A stretch of 64,000 nucleotides of DNA from Phyto melanocephala (taxonomy: Eukaryota > Arthropoda > Insecta > Diptera > Rhinophoridae), in contig OW799237.1 of NCBI GenBank assembly GCA_941918925.1, forward strand, positions 112,386,515-112,450,514. Reading direction: 5' to 3'. The notes below the pieces were generated by a model, which searched no databases, was not told where the DNA came from, and saw only the letters and a list, made by a program, of their open reading frames with translations. Below are positions 43,843-55,884 of this stretch, piece by piece. The position numbers were made by a program, and so were the translations under genes. Numbering within the stretch: the stretch's first letter is position 1; each line of letters starts with the position of its first letter.

Positions 43843-44060
43843 CCCTTTCCAATAAGTTAAGACTTGACCTGATGTGTGTTATATCACCCGTAGACCATTA
43901 TGGTCCATTGTGACGCCTTAATAGAGAGAAGAATAGAATAAGAATATAAATAGTTAGAATAGAAGAGAAAGAGAAGCAGACCAGTCCAGAGTCTCTGGCG
44001 GGAATCGAACTCGCAAACCCTAAATTGGCAAACCAGCACACAACTGACTAGTCCACTCTA
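43843..44060 (-). mobile_element. tRNA-derived SINE, copy 1
   Basis: Read on the minus strand, an A box (TGGACTAGTCAG, complement of 44044-44055) is followed about 33 bp later by a B box (AGTTCGATTCC, complement of 44001-44011), then 'cgccagagactctggactgg' and a pyrimidine-rich body. The same order occurs at 57684-57866. The head cannot fold into a full tRNA with an acceptor stem, so this is a SINE promoter rather than a tRNA gene. Confidence 0.7.
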
Positions 44061-44272
44061 CTGCACTTACATAGCTCTCGGAACAACGACAACATCCCAA
44101 AACGTTAACACATTTTTATAGACATTGTTCATTCTGAAGCGTCAACCAAACCAGAAACCTCTTATACGTCAATTATAAAAAAACAACATTTTAGCCAATT
44201 GCGCTGCAATAAGAAATTATTAATTGTATAAAACTATTTTTGGTGAAAATGATAAATCTCTCCCTTCCTCTC

Positions 44273-44479
44273 TCATGAACAGTATCTAGAGTTTGCAAAC
44301 TTTAATTTATAACAGTAAGAGTTGTGTATGTTTCGGCTTGTACAACTTCTCCTTGACATAATCCCATAAAAAAATAGTGCAGTCAGGACAGATGATCTTA
44401 GGGGCCAGGGAAAAGTTGAGTTCTTTGTTTGCGAATTTTCGTTAGAGCGCCGCCATAGCCGGTTTGGTAATTGCTCCAT
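44273..44479 (-). pseudogene. mariner-type transposase fragment, catalytic end
   Basis: The minus-strand frame has 'FPWPLRSSVLTALFFYGIMS', a decayed version of WPPRSCDLTPLDYFLWGYVK from mariner-type transposases. The flanking sequence is frameshifted. It may belong with the N-terminal fragment at 46883-47101 on the same strand, separated by the Helentron-like repeat at 44846-46893. Confidence 0.5.
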
Positions 44480-45377
44480 CTTTCTAAAACAAATACGGCA
44501 TAGTTATGATAAAAACAACTCCTCAAAAACTACCCATTGTCAGTCACTGTTTCCCACAATGCACCTTATAAATCTAAGCACCATACAGTTATCCGTTCTA
44601 AGTGAAGTTTTGTCTAATGGACTATTTCTGGATTATACTGTAATTTTGTTTGTTTACATTGCCGTTGAGAATAAAATGGGCCTCGGTAGGCATAAATAAG
44701 CAATTTATCAAGCTGTTGTGTTCTTCGACTTTTTTAATCAATTATGTAATCATAAAATACCAGGCGTATGGGCGAATTCACTTTGAATCTTCTTTGCAAT
44801 TTGGACTTTGTTCGGAAACAAGTTTAAGTCATCATGAATTATCTTTTTATACCCGCCACCAAAAAAATGGTGGGGGTATATTAATTTTGTCATTCAGTTT
44901 GTAACATATCGAAATATCAATTTTAGACCCCATAAAGTATATATATTCTGAATCAGGCTCAAATTTTGCCAGAATCTTTCTTATACACAAGGTTTGTTTG
45001 GTATTGAAAATGGGCTAAATCGGAATATTAGGAAGAGAGTTATAGCTCGAAAAGCAAGAGTAGGTCGAAAAAACCGTGTCCTTCAAACATCGAATAAAAT
45101 GGAATTGTGTCCAAATGCATTAACGTAGGCTCATGAAACTTCGAATATATATTTCCTGAGTAAAAACAATATTTTTCCCCAAAAATTATCTAAATCTATG
45201 TATTAGGAGAGGAGAGGAGTTATCGATCAAAATGTACGAAAATTTATACCGCACAGTGTATTTTTCAGTATATTTAAAAACAAAAACGTCATAAAAGCAA
45301 CAAAATTTGATGTACGACTCTGAAATTTTGCACACTTTGCTTTTTGGTGAAACGCTTTTTTGTAACTGAAAATCAAT

Positions 45378-46110
45378 GTGCCACGCCTACTTTTACGCCC
45401 ATCTCCCATATAACGTTTTACCTAAAATTCATATAATTTCTCTATTAATAAAGATTTTGGAATAATAAAGGGCTATATTGAAACACCTAAGTTGTACTCA
45501 TTCGCAAAAATAACTTTGACACGCCTACTATAACGCCTACTTTTCACGTTATCTACCGTTAATGAAATTTAAAAGCTCATAAAACCGCCAAAATTAGAGG
45601 TATGATGATCAAATTTGCTACGTATATCTTTCTAGGCAATGTCATTACTGTGCCAGAAAATTAATGTGCCACGCCCACTTTTACGCCCATCTCCCATATA
45701 ACGTTTTAACTAAAAATCATATAATTTCTCTATTAATAAAGATTTTGGAATAATAATGAGCTATATTGAAACATCTAAGTTGTACTCATTCGCAAAAATA
45801 ACTCTGACACGCCTGCTATAACGCCCACTTTTCACGTTATCTACCGTTAATGAAATTTAAAAGCTTATAAAACCGCCAAAATTAGAGGTATGATGATCGA
45901 ATTTGCTACGTATATCTTTCTAGGCAATGTCATTACTGTGCCAGAAAATTAAGGTGCCACGCCCACTTTAACGCCCATCTCCCATATAACGTTTTAACTA
46001 AAAATCATATAATTTCTCTATTAATAAAGATTTTGGAATAATAAAGGACTATATTGAAATATCTAAGTTGTATTTATTAGCAGAAACTTTATTGACACGC
46101 CTACTTTAAC
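45378..46110. repeat. Tandem array of 288-bp units (about 2.5 copies)
   Basis: Units start at 'gtgccacgcc' at 45378, 45666 and 45954, exactly 288 bp apart. The first two units are complete and differ at only a few positions. The third is partial and ends near 46110, where the sequence departs into 'actttaacgcccactttcat'. The array is internal to the Helentron-like copy. Confidence 0.8.
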
Positions 46111-46170
46111 GCCCACTTTCATTGAAAGACTACATTTACAAAAGCATTTTAGTAGCATATCGAAGTTATA

Positions 46171-46748
46171 AAGGGTGGTTAAATTTTAAGGACCGATGTT
46201 GAATTTAAATAAAACACAAATTATTTAGGATATTATTATTATTTCTTTTTGTAATTATAATATTTTTTTGGTGTAATTACGTATCCTTGGCGCTACTCCT
46301 CTATCTGATGGTCCAAATTTTCAATGACAATGTTTATGCTCAATTGTTGGGCATGATGATGGGGCGAGGTTGACTGCTCTTTTCCCACACTATCGCAGGA
46401 ACCAGCAGTGGTTCCCATTCAACGAACTAAGAAGGCATTCACAGATTTTCTAACATTTTATACAGACCTGTTTTGCTGAAATTTAAATATTTTTTACAAT
46501 TTCCCGATTGTGGACGAATTTGAACGATTATGTTGATCAAAAGAATTACGACGTGCACAAAATGCATTTTGATTTAAACGCCCATTTTTATAAAAAACCT
46601 GAATAACTTTAAAGCGTTGCTCATTTGCGTATCTTTCCACGGATAAAATTGAGTAAGTTTGAGATGTCAAGTGAAATGCAGAAAACAAATTTAAAGGCTA
46701 GGTGTAGTTCACCTTCAACATGGGCCCTTAAAATTTAACCACCCTCTT
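46171..46748 (-). mobile_element. Decayed mariner/Tc1-type transposon inside a Helentron-like repeat
   Basis: The ends 'agggtggttaaattttaagg' and '...ccttaaaatttaaccaccct' are inverted repeats of about 20 bp bounding about 575 bp. The minus-strand frame at 46494-46688 contains 'ERYANEQRFKVIQVFYKNGR' and 'HNRSNSSTIGKL', the N-terminal helix-turn-helix region of mariner-type transposases. No catalytic domain is present. The uninterrupted related repeat at about 32715-32740 shows the empty site. Confidence 0.65.
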
Positions 46749-46882
46749 CAAAGAAAGTGATACATATTTTATTATAAAGAGATTATTCCATAGCAATTAA
46801 CAAAATAATAAATATTGTGCTTTAAATGTACACAAAATTGGTGGTGGGTATAAAAGATTCGGCACAGCCGAATATAGTGCTC

Positions 46883-47101
46883 TTACTTGTTTCTAGTCGA
46901 AACGTTTGATTTTGCAAACATATTGATCTCGATTGTACGTCTTTGTACGATGCTTCCAGATTCGGCAAACATGTTTACCAGCCTTCTAATGGTCCATTTA
47001 CTCGGAGGAGTGCCGCCGAAATTCTTTTGGACAGAAATGAAGGACTGCAAAAACATAAAAAGGTACCTCACGCTATCCAAATCCTCTTTTCGGTAATCCA
47101 A
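46883..47101 (-). pseudogene. mariner-type transposase fragment, N-terminal DNA-binding part
   Basis: The minus-strand frame includes 'GTPPSKWTIRRLVNMFAESG', typical of the second helix-turn-helix of these transposases. It runs into the right end of the Helentron-like repeat, whose last bases it overlaps. The rest of the transposase is missing here. Confidence 0.5.
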
Positions 47102-48291
47102 ACATAAACTTTAATAATTCTAAATAGTAACCTGCCAAATAAAAAATAATAAGCTGATTACACAATCAAAAAAAGTAAATAGGTTTTTTTTTTGAATGTA
47201 GTTACAATTTTTTCTTGTATGTTCAATTGCAATTTGTTATAAAAGTCGCGCACATAAAATCAGCTCAAAAAAAGCGAAAGTGCTTCAATTGCAAAAATAA
47301 AGTAAAATTTGTTAGAATTATTACAAAAAGGTGCAAGTGCAATAGCTTTAGCCAAACAATATGGTGTCACAAAATAAACGATGACTCAGATAAAAAGGCA
47401 AACAACAATTTCGGAATGTGTTAATAAATTAATTTTTTACCAGAAAAAAGAAACCCATTAAAAATATCAGAGCTACTTATTGGTTTTAGTTGGAAACCTT
47501 TTTTTTCATTGGATTTGCTTCATAAATTATATCACCTTAATTTTGCACATTGATAAACGTCAAGAATCTTAGTCTGAGAATACTCGAGTTTTTAATATTT
47601 TGACGTTATACTGGACGCTTTGTATATCAAATTGTATGATTTTCACCAAGGCATATTAATTCATTAGATAATTGCAGTTCGGAGAGAATTTTTTTGTTTA
47701 TAAAAAAATAGTGCCTTTGATTTTCACCTACTTTCATTTTACTATTAAGTTTCTTTTTACAAGTTGTTGGAAGGGTAAATATATGTAAATTTACATACAT
47801 ACATATACAAAATAGGTATGTATGTTTGTTTATGTAGGTGTATGAAAACAGCAAATGCAGAAAAGTTTATTGACTTTTTGACCTCTAAAAACTAAATAAT
47901 AAATACATACATATGTAGATGTACAAAATGTAATAAAGATTATGGGTTTATACTTTTCTAGAGCTTGTAATAACTAAAAATTTTATAAACATTTTTATAA
48001 AATTAAGATTAAAATTGTTTTTTTTTTTTATTAAAAAAGAAATATTAAATTTTTAATTTTCCTTTCAAGATTTAAAAAAAAAAAAAAAAAAAAAATTTAA
48101 ATAAATAAGATTTTTTTAACTTTTTTTTTTTAATTGATTCATTTAACATATATATATTTGTTATAAATATTCTTAATCTGCTATCGTTTACACCAACCAA
48201 TGTTCTTATGCTAGAAACAAGTATGCAAGACGCCCATCTTTGTACTTTAGATACATTATGTTTGTGTTTGGTGTTTTACTATAAATTTAAT
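47102..48291. other. Intergenic AT-rich DNA with a partial hAT-like MITE
   Basis: At 47646-47703 the left end of the hAT-like MITE ('caaggcatattaattcatta', 'gcagttcggagagaattttt') is present, while the remainder is missing. Poly-A and poly-T runs occur near 48070-48130. No gene was seen. Confidence 0.45.
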
Positions 48292-49010
48292 TATACCCTT
48301 CACCTGTGGTGCACAAGGGTATATATAGCTTTGTCATTCCGTTTGTAATTTCTACAATTTTCATTTCCGACTCCATAAAGTATATATTTTCTGAAAGCTT
48401 ATGAATAGAGGAGTCGATTAAGCCCTGACCGTCTGTCCGTCTATCCGTCTGTCCGTGTGTTGGTTGAAATCAACTTTTAAAAGCAACTATATGTTCCTCA
48501 GATCTGTATATGGTATCAATCTCTTGGAAATATCCAGGAATGAATCGCTATTGAAATTCAGCACAATCGCCCCATAACTTTCTGAGATATGAGCAAAAAA
48601 CCACGACCACCTCGTTTTTTTTCACAATTACAACAACAACATACATACATACATACATGTAAAAAACATACCAAACAAAAAAAAATTACAAAAAAAAATA
48701 TATTAAAAATAAGAAAAAAATAATAAAAAAAAACTACAAAAAAAAATTTTAAAAAATTTTTCTAAAAAAATTTAAAAAAAATTTAAAAAAAATATAAAAA
48801 ATAATAAAATATAAATAATATATTAAATAAAATAAAATAAAATTTTTTTTGGCTCAGCTGGGATTTGATGCCACATTTATTCTAAGGTGTACGTATGCAC
48901 GTATTTTATATGAGATGAATATTGATACAAACAATTGTTATTGCATAACTACACGTTGTGAAGGGTATATAAGATTCGGCACGGCCGAATATAGCGCTCT
49001 TACTTGTTTT
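48292..49010 (-). mobile_element. Helentron/DINE-like compound repeat, copy 7
   Basis: In inverse orientation it begins with the 'accctt...caagggtata' hairpin, then the mini-me-like core (48381-48460: TA run, 'gaatagaggagtcgattaag', GTCY run), then 'tatgagcaaaaaaccacgac', an A/T-rich tract and a degraded tRNA-like segment near 48850. It ends with 'gaagggtatataagattcgg' followed by palindrome attcggc-acg-gccgaat and 'atagcgctcttacttgttt'. Both ends are intact. Confidence 0.72.
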
Positions 49011-49399
49011 TGACTGATTTAAATAGCCAAAACAAAATAATGAGGATCTTTTAAGCACGTTGCAATTTATGTTCAGTGTAATCCTAATGAGCCAAAAGAT
49101 AAATAACACTCTAAAGGACAGTGTCCAATATAAAAGTACCTCCGGCTACTCTACTTTAGACATTCTAATACTGAATGATATATTTCAATATTGAAAGACG
49201 AATTAATCATCAATGCTATATATAAAATGAGTAATATAAAAAGTTGCTTATTAAAGAGTGCAACTATGTATTCATAAATTATTATGGTAAGGTTCATGTT
49301 GTAAAGAAAGAAAACAAATAACAAACACCTACACTCGCGGACCCTAAATATAAAGAAAAGTTAAAGATTAAAGAAAGAAAGAAATAATAAATCCTGCCA

Positions 49400-50560
49400 A
49401 AGAAATCTTGACCGTCTACTAGCCACACGACTGCTATAATGAATCCGATAATATTCTCTAGTTTGCACTTCGAGATATCACTTAATTCAATGTTAAATTG
49501 CTTAGTATGGTTTTATAATCTCGAACAATGACAGACAATATGCTCTACTGCTTACGTAGTCCGGAGTATCCTCCAATAGTACTCTCTTCACCCTCTCCTC
49601 TGTATTCATCTTCCAAGACTTCTTATTAAAAAGCTACGTCGAGATATTTCGTCTAAACGCCTCAAATCTATAACTCTTAGTAAAGAAACCTACCTATGTA
49701 CGTCGTATCAATCAATCAATGCCAAGATCCTTCCCGCTAATACAGATTGCCGATTGCAGTTCCTCACTCATCGTTAAAATAAACCTTTACCGTCCCCATA
49801 TGCTATGATATTTTTACCTTTAAAGGGACTAGACAGACAGGAGCCATATTCAGCAAACATTGTGGTAGACTTTGTAAAAATTTGATTGTATGTGTAACAC
49901 ACCTACGGTGATTGATGGAAAAACAAAAATTATAATTTTTCGGTGTAACAATAGTAATATACAAATACTACTACTATTGTGTCTAGTCTTCTTCACATTA
50001 AAATTTCCTTTCAATGACAATGACCGTTAGTAGAGCCACAAAATAGGTGATAAAAGCCCTCTTTAAATTGACCCCCTCGCAGCTCAATTCTCGTTCTGAG
50101 AAATTGTTAAATTGTAAAATGCTAACTTTTTGTGTGTTATTTTAAATGGTGTCATCATACCATACAAAAACTTTTTACAGAACGAGAATTGAGCCCCTGG
50201 TCTCAATTTTCGTTATATAGACATCCCCGACAGCTAGAATTTATAAGCCTACTGTCTAACATCGAGGTTTTTCAACTAACTAGGAATTCCCTGACCTATA
50301 GGTCCGTAAGAAACGATTTAATCGCCTCTATATTAATATTGTTGAAAACTCCTTTCACATCTAAGAACGTCGCTAGCGTATATTTGTTATAATGCAAGTA
50401 GCGTTCTATAAAATCTACTTCATTATGCAGCGCACTCTCAATAGATATACTCTTAAAATAACCACTACTAATGACGTGGGTGCCTATAAAACCCCTTAGA
50501 TATATATCGACCCCTTAGATATATCTCTTCAACGTCTACATTTGGCCTTGGTTAAAAAAA
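49400..50560 (-). pseudogene. Decayed R1/LOA-like non-LTR reverse transcriptase relic
   Basis: On the minus strand near 50300-50440 a frame reads 'ESALHNEVDFIERYL' then 'TLATFLDVKGVFNNINIEAI'. This resembles the reverse transcriptase catalytic motif FLDIEGAFNN of R1/LOA-type elements. Weaker matches to downstream ORF2 sequence extend toward 49400. Multiple stops and frame changes are present. A fold-back MITE interrupts it at 50085-50196. Confidence 0.45.
50085..50196. repeat. Fold-back MITE, 'ctcaattctcgttct' family, copy 3
   Basis: 'agctcaattctcgttctgag' and 'acagaacgagaattgagccc' form the arms. The centre 'ggtgtcatcatacc' matches the centre of the copies at 2479 and 2617. It lies inside the non-LTR relic. 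Confidence 0.55.
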
Positions 50561-50914
50561 TTAATACGAATTGAAGAGAAGACAAAAATGTGTGGGATGT
50601 TTTCGAAGGTCTCATCCGTTTTTTTAAATTGTCGAGGTTCTCGAATGAACGGGGTACGAATTATTTCACTTTAATTGTTATAATATTTTATAACAATATT
50701 GGTTCCATGTAAAGGAAAAAATCCGTAGGAAAAAATATATTTTAGTTCTCTAGAACAAAAGAAAATAAATAAATATGACCTTAGAAGAAGTTAATTCATA
50801 TCCTTGAAAGTTTAGATTGAAATATTTGAACAAAAATTATGTTGTATTGCTGTATTTTTACCACTAGAAATAGTTTTAAGGATATAGAAAAATATATATT
50901 TTTTTTTAGTTTAA

Positions 50915-51085
50915 ATGGCAAGGTTTTAAAACTATAGGGCCAGGGTATCCCACGACGGTTCAGTATCCGTAAGTCGACCTGTACCTTAATATAGGAAGTC
51001 GGAGCTGAACACCAAAAATATTCTTTTTACAAGTTTTGCAGAGGTTAATTGAGATTCCGGGTAACTGTGCCTCGATACAGCTAAC
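50915..51085 (+). repeat. Old interspersed repeat, uninterrupted copy
   Basis: The segment runs from 'taaatggcaaggttttaaaa' through 'ggaagtcggagctgaacacc' to 'gcagaggttaattgagattc' without a break. It is the inverted counterpart of the split copy at 31155-32000 and gives the empty site for the non-LTR insertion there. Confidence 0.55.
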
Positions 51086-51181
51086 CAACGCCACGCAATT
51101 GACCAATGCGAGAGTGAGACGCAAAACTCTCGAAGTCAGATGAAAAGGTACGGCCTGCTTGTTTTTATTCGACCACGACAA

Positions 51182-52220
51182 CGATCATGACGCACGAGCT
51201 CTTGACCCGGCCAGAGCTGAAATGCGACTGGAGAAGAATATATTTTTTCATTTTACGATAAAGGGAATAATATTTATCATATTGATTTAATATATTCCCT
51301 ATTTTTTATATACATATGTATGTATGTATGTACATATGTATATACACATATCATATGTTTTGTATCCTTTACAAATTTAAAACCCTTTAAAAATAACAAA
51401 ATATCAGAAAATAAAACATCAGAGTATGCATTATTGATCATGTATTTATATGAATATATTAATGAACTGCACTCAATTTCAATAACTGCAAAAAGCTCAT
51501 GCATATTTAATGAAAAGAAATCGATGTTCGATGAATTGATTTTGTTGGTTTACATGAATTGTTTAGGATTTTTTATATGATGTCGCATTAATTTTAATTC
51601 AAATAATTTTGAAGCATAACATATATGACAAATTTGTAGTCATTTAGAATAAATGCTTTTGCATAATTGATTTAGAAGTCTTGCAGAAGTAATTCACTTT
51701 GCACTATGTACTTCCAATTTTTTTTTGCGGGTTACTATATTTGATATGAAAATTGATCAAACTGTTTATGTCCAAGTAATTATGCTGCATGAAATATTCC
51801 AAAAACATTTAAGCAAATTGGCATAAAAAATAAATATGTAATACTTATTACAAACACCTGCTTTGCAATTAATTGATTTTAAACTATGAACCTCATATCT
51901 TAGTAACGAACTGTTTTATTGATTAAACAATATTTAAAGAAGTATAGTTATGGACAGCAACATATTTTGAGTATGTTATTTTCAATTACATTTTTAAATT
52001 TGTTATTTTCGTATTTATGTATGTGAGTAAATTGTTTGTTTATTTTTTTTATAAAAAGTATAATAATAATTTACATCAATAATAATTTTACTCTCACCTA
52101 AATATACTTTCATACAGTTTCGTTAAAATATTTAGCATGATAAATATAAGATTTAATGGCGGGCATAAATCAAAGAACATATCATTATGTACATATTTTT
52201 ATTTCTTATTGAAACATTGT
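51182..52220. other. Intergenic AT-rich DNA
   Basis: TATG/CATA microsatellite DNA at 51309-51345. No gene or named element was seen. Confidence 0.35.
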
Positions 52221-52860
52221 TATACCCTTCACACAGTGAAAAAGGGTATATATAGGTCATCCCGTGTGAAATTTCTACAGTTTTCATTTCCGACCCCATA
52301 AAGTATATATTTTCGGAAAGCTTATGAATAGGGCAGTCGATTAAGCTCTGTCCGTCTGTCCGTGTGTATGTTGAAATCAACTTTTTGAAGCCCCCCGACA
52401 TCGCTTGGACCCGGGTGAGGTATTAAAATATCAGAAATATTCGGGAGTAGATCGGTATTGAAAATCAGAAACATCGGTACATAAACAACTGACATATGAG
52501 CAAACAACCACGACCACCTCGTCTTTTTCACAACAGCAACATACAAAAACAACACCCATACATACAAACGTGGTATACTGGTTAGAGTGAACGTGGCATC
52601 AAATCCCAGCTGAGCAAAAAAAAATTTTTTTTTATTTTTTTTATATATTTTTTTTTTTATATTTTTTTTAAATTTTTTTTTTTATTTTTTATTTCATATA
52701 TTATTTATATTTTTATTATTTTTTGTTTGTTTTATATTATATATATTTTAAATTTTTTTTGTTTAATTTTTTTTTTTGTTAATTTTTTTTTTAATTTTTT
52801 TTTTAACATACATAACATACGTAAATTTATAATTTTACAATTTTATAATTTTACTCATAT
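52221..52860 (-). mobile_element. Helentron/DINE-like compound repeat, copy 8, palindromic end missing
   Basis: It contains the hairpin 'acccttcacacagtgaaaaa', the mini-me-like core (about 52300-52375), 'ggacccgggtgaggtattaa', the tRNA-like segment in direct orientation (52569-52615: 'gtggtatactggttagagtg' then 'catcaaatcccagctgagc') and a T-rich tract. It is nearly identical to copy 9 over most of its length. The two open frames here are repeat sequence. Confidence 0.68.
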
Positions 52861-55670
52861 TCAGCAACACGTATGACTCAGTTGAAAGACTAACTCGCGT
52901 ACTCATTATGAAGTTGTGTTTTAACTAGGCTTGCCAGATTACAATTTGACATTCAACATAATTGTGGATTGTAAAAAAAAGAGACAATTTAACTTTAACA
53001 AAATAATACAAAAACAAAAAGCAAAAACAAAGTGCTTGCTGTGATGTGTGTTTAAGAGATTTAGATTTTGTTTTTGCATAAATTTAAGTAAGCACCATAA
53101 AACGCAGTTTTTTAATTTGCTGCAAAAAAAAAAATTAAAAATAAAAGACACAAAATAATTGTGTTTGTTTACCTCTTATAATAGAAGCCAACAAAAACTT
53201 AGCCTAAAGGCCATAATCAGTTGCATTTATTTAAAAATATAATAGTGACACTTGCAAAAATTGCAAATTTTCTTGCGGCTAAAAAATATCTTGCACTCTA
53301 CCACCTGGCAACATTGTTTATTCTTCATACAAATGAGAGCTGATAATGTGTTTGTTGTTGAATCAACTTGAATCACTCTATGAAGATAAGTAGTTTCTTA
53401 AAAATATGAATCAACGTGGGTAGTTTTGCGAATCATTTAAGTATGGGACGTTATAAGTACAACGTAGTACTCATGTATATTGTGGGTTGTACTTATAAAT
53501 CAACGGTGTTGTGGGTATGCGTACGTCAGCTCAGTTAAATTTCAATGATTTATACGCACTTATACTCAAATTTTATGACGCACTATGAATATTGAAAGAA
53601 CGACTCAAAGCCGATCACTGGTATATATATGTATATATGTATATATATACATATATATAAAAGAAAAACAGTAAAAATTTTCTGGTGGGAAAGAGTGTAA
53701 AAATAACGATTTGAAAAATTAAAATTATAAAATAACAGCTGCTATATTTTTTAACCATTCTATAAGTTTGGGGGGCAATACAAGAACAATGTGAATAAAA
53801 AAGTCAAAACAAAATGGGAACAAGTTGTGATAGAGATTCTCTCTATTATTATTTTGTTTTTATTTGTTGTTTTTATTATTGTTATTACTATTTTTATTTT
53901 TTCATTCGTTATACTTTCTTAGTTTGTACTCGGTTCTTTCACTATTGTAAAGTTGTTGCTAGACGTTCTTTCGTGTTTTTTTTATGCCGGATTCTTGCCG
54001 GCAAAATTTTTTGAGAACTTAATATTAAATACGTATTCATTATAAAAACTTTAAACAGCCATTAAACAACTATATATTTATATCTACCTAGAGTGAAAAA
54101 AAAAATAATAGAGCACTACATATAGAAAACAATTTATAAAAACTTCGAGCATTTTCACAATATAATTGCGTAAGTTATTAATTTATTTATATGTATATGA
54201 AGGTACCTATATAAGTATGTATTTATTTATTTATTTATTTATGTAAATTACGCATTTATTGTAAGTTTTGAAACTTTAGTAAAAAAATAATTTTTTTTTT
54301 ATTTGAAACTTATATTCAAAGCACATTAATAATAATGAAAATGCCTTGCTTATATACATATATAAAAGTATGTACATATGTAGGTGGTATTAGCCTTTAT
54401 TATAATTAGTTTTTATGCCCTTCTCTTGTGGTGGCAAGGTTATACACCTACAAATAACTTTGTTATTTCTACATTGTTCATTTAAAGTAAAGTAAGTGTA
54501 ATATTGGTTAAAGGATTTTACTGTGAAAAAAACTTTTTAAAAAGTCGCATTAAAAAATCAAAAATATTATGGAAAAAATCGGAGATTCAAAAAAACAGTG
54601 GCCTCTTTTATTCCCCATATTTTTAACACAAAAATGAAAAATGTTTAGCTGTATGATGATTGCCAAACATTTTTGTTTTATTATTTACATATAGACACTT
54701 CCACTTCCAAATGTAATGTTGTCACATAACGTCCGCCTTTATAATAAAATGTTTTTATTTTTACTTTTTCATAAATATTTTTTTTATGTGTATACCGAGA
54801 CGTGGCATTTTTTTGAAAGTTTCCATTTACGTAGAATGTTTTGGATAAATCGGTCACTAATCGATAAATATATTAATAGGAATGGTTTAAAAATCATTTC
54901 TTTAAATACATAACATTCCTTAAGCTCCTAAATAATTTTTTGGACGCAGGAAGTACTGACAATAAAATCATGTTAATATAATAAGTCTTAAGAACTTGAC
55001 TAGTAGAATACTAGTAGAATAAAAAATTGCTGAAAAAAAGTATTCACAACTCTTCCGCATTCTTAAGAAGTATAGCGTCTCATTGCTTATCGACTTAAAC
55101 ATATTCTGTAAATGTCTATTTACAAATATAAAAAATAAATTTAAAAGGAACAGCATTCGCATCATCGCGTTATAGCATCTTCCGAAGGGTGATATATTTT
55201 GGGTCACCTTGTATATGAATGTTCTTTAGTTTTGTTGGAAACAATTTATTTCATCAGATTTTTCTTTTAATATTTCACAAAATTAATGTTTTATTATTAT
55301 AGTGTACGTATGTATAAGTGTATTCTATTTCATTATCAGAAACACTTCAATGATACATTAGCCGGCAATAAAAAAAAATCAACTACATCTGTATGTCTGT
55401 CTATACATAAGTATGTGAAGACATGTGTTGTATCTATGTTTGTATATAGAACAAAATGATAACAAACATACAGGTGGACTAAATATCTTTTAAAATAGTT
55501 TTAGATAAAACACAATACAAGTTTTTTTCTCAATTAACTGTTAATTAATTAATTTTTTTGTTGTAGATAAAAACAGTTTAACTAATCTACAAAATCATTG
55601 ATATGCATATAAAGGGTTTTCGAATAGGTACTTAACAACCTCGATTTTAATTTGTGAACGCACTATTTCA
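52861..55670. other. Intergenic AT-rich DNA, possible repeat fragments
   Basis: A TA-rich microsatellite lies at 53622-53662. 'atgcccttctcttgtggtgg' and 'caaggttatacacctac' at about 54415-54460 resemble the hairpin end of a Helentron-like copy, strongly degraded. The remaining frames have no recognised motif. Confidence 0.35.
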
Positions 55671-55842
55671 CTGATCATTAGAGTTGGGCACAAATCGTTA
55701 CTTTAGTTCATTTTTGCCAACAACCTCGGTCGTTTTTTATTCACGAACCCCTATTCAATTACATTGTGGCTTGTGCAAAAACTGAACTAGGTTGTTGGCA
55801 AAAACGGCCTAAAGTAACCGATTGACTTAACTCTATTGATCA
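55671..55842. repeat. Fold-back (palindromic) MITE
   Basis: 'tgatcattagagttgggcac' with 'gttactttag' and 'tttttgccaacaacct' on the left is mirrored on the right by 'aggttgttggcaaaaacggc', 'ctaaagtaac' and 'aactctattgatca'. The arms are about 60 bp, with a loop of about 50 bp. It has no coding content. Confidence 0.6.
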
Positions 55843-55884
55843 TCTGTTACTTTCCTTGTTTTCAGAATGCTCGACATTTATATC

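Larger units (their letters stand above)
44846..46893 (-). mobile_element. Helentron-like repeat, 'ccaccaaaaaaatggtgg' family, copy 2 with tandem repeats
   Basis: The left hairpin 'ccaccaaaaaaatggtggg' is at about 44855-44873. The right end 'ggtggtgggtataaaagatt' is followed by palindrome attcggc-aca-gccgaat and 'atagtgctcttacttgttt', finishing near 46893. It contains 288-bp tandem repeats (45378-45665, 45666-45953 and a partial third) and a separate DNA transposon insertion at about 46171-46748. Compared with copy 1, the DNA around that insertion is otherwise collinear. Confidence 0.65.

Noticed and set aside
52569..52615. Functional tRNA gene
   Set aside because: Box A- and B-like sequences are present but only about 47 nt apart in total, with no acceptor stem or anticodon arm.
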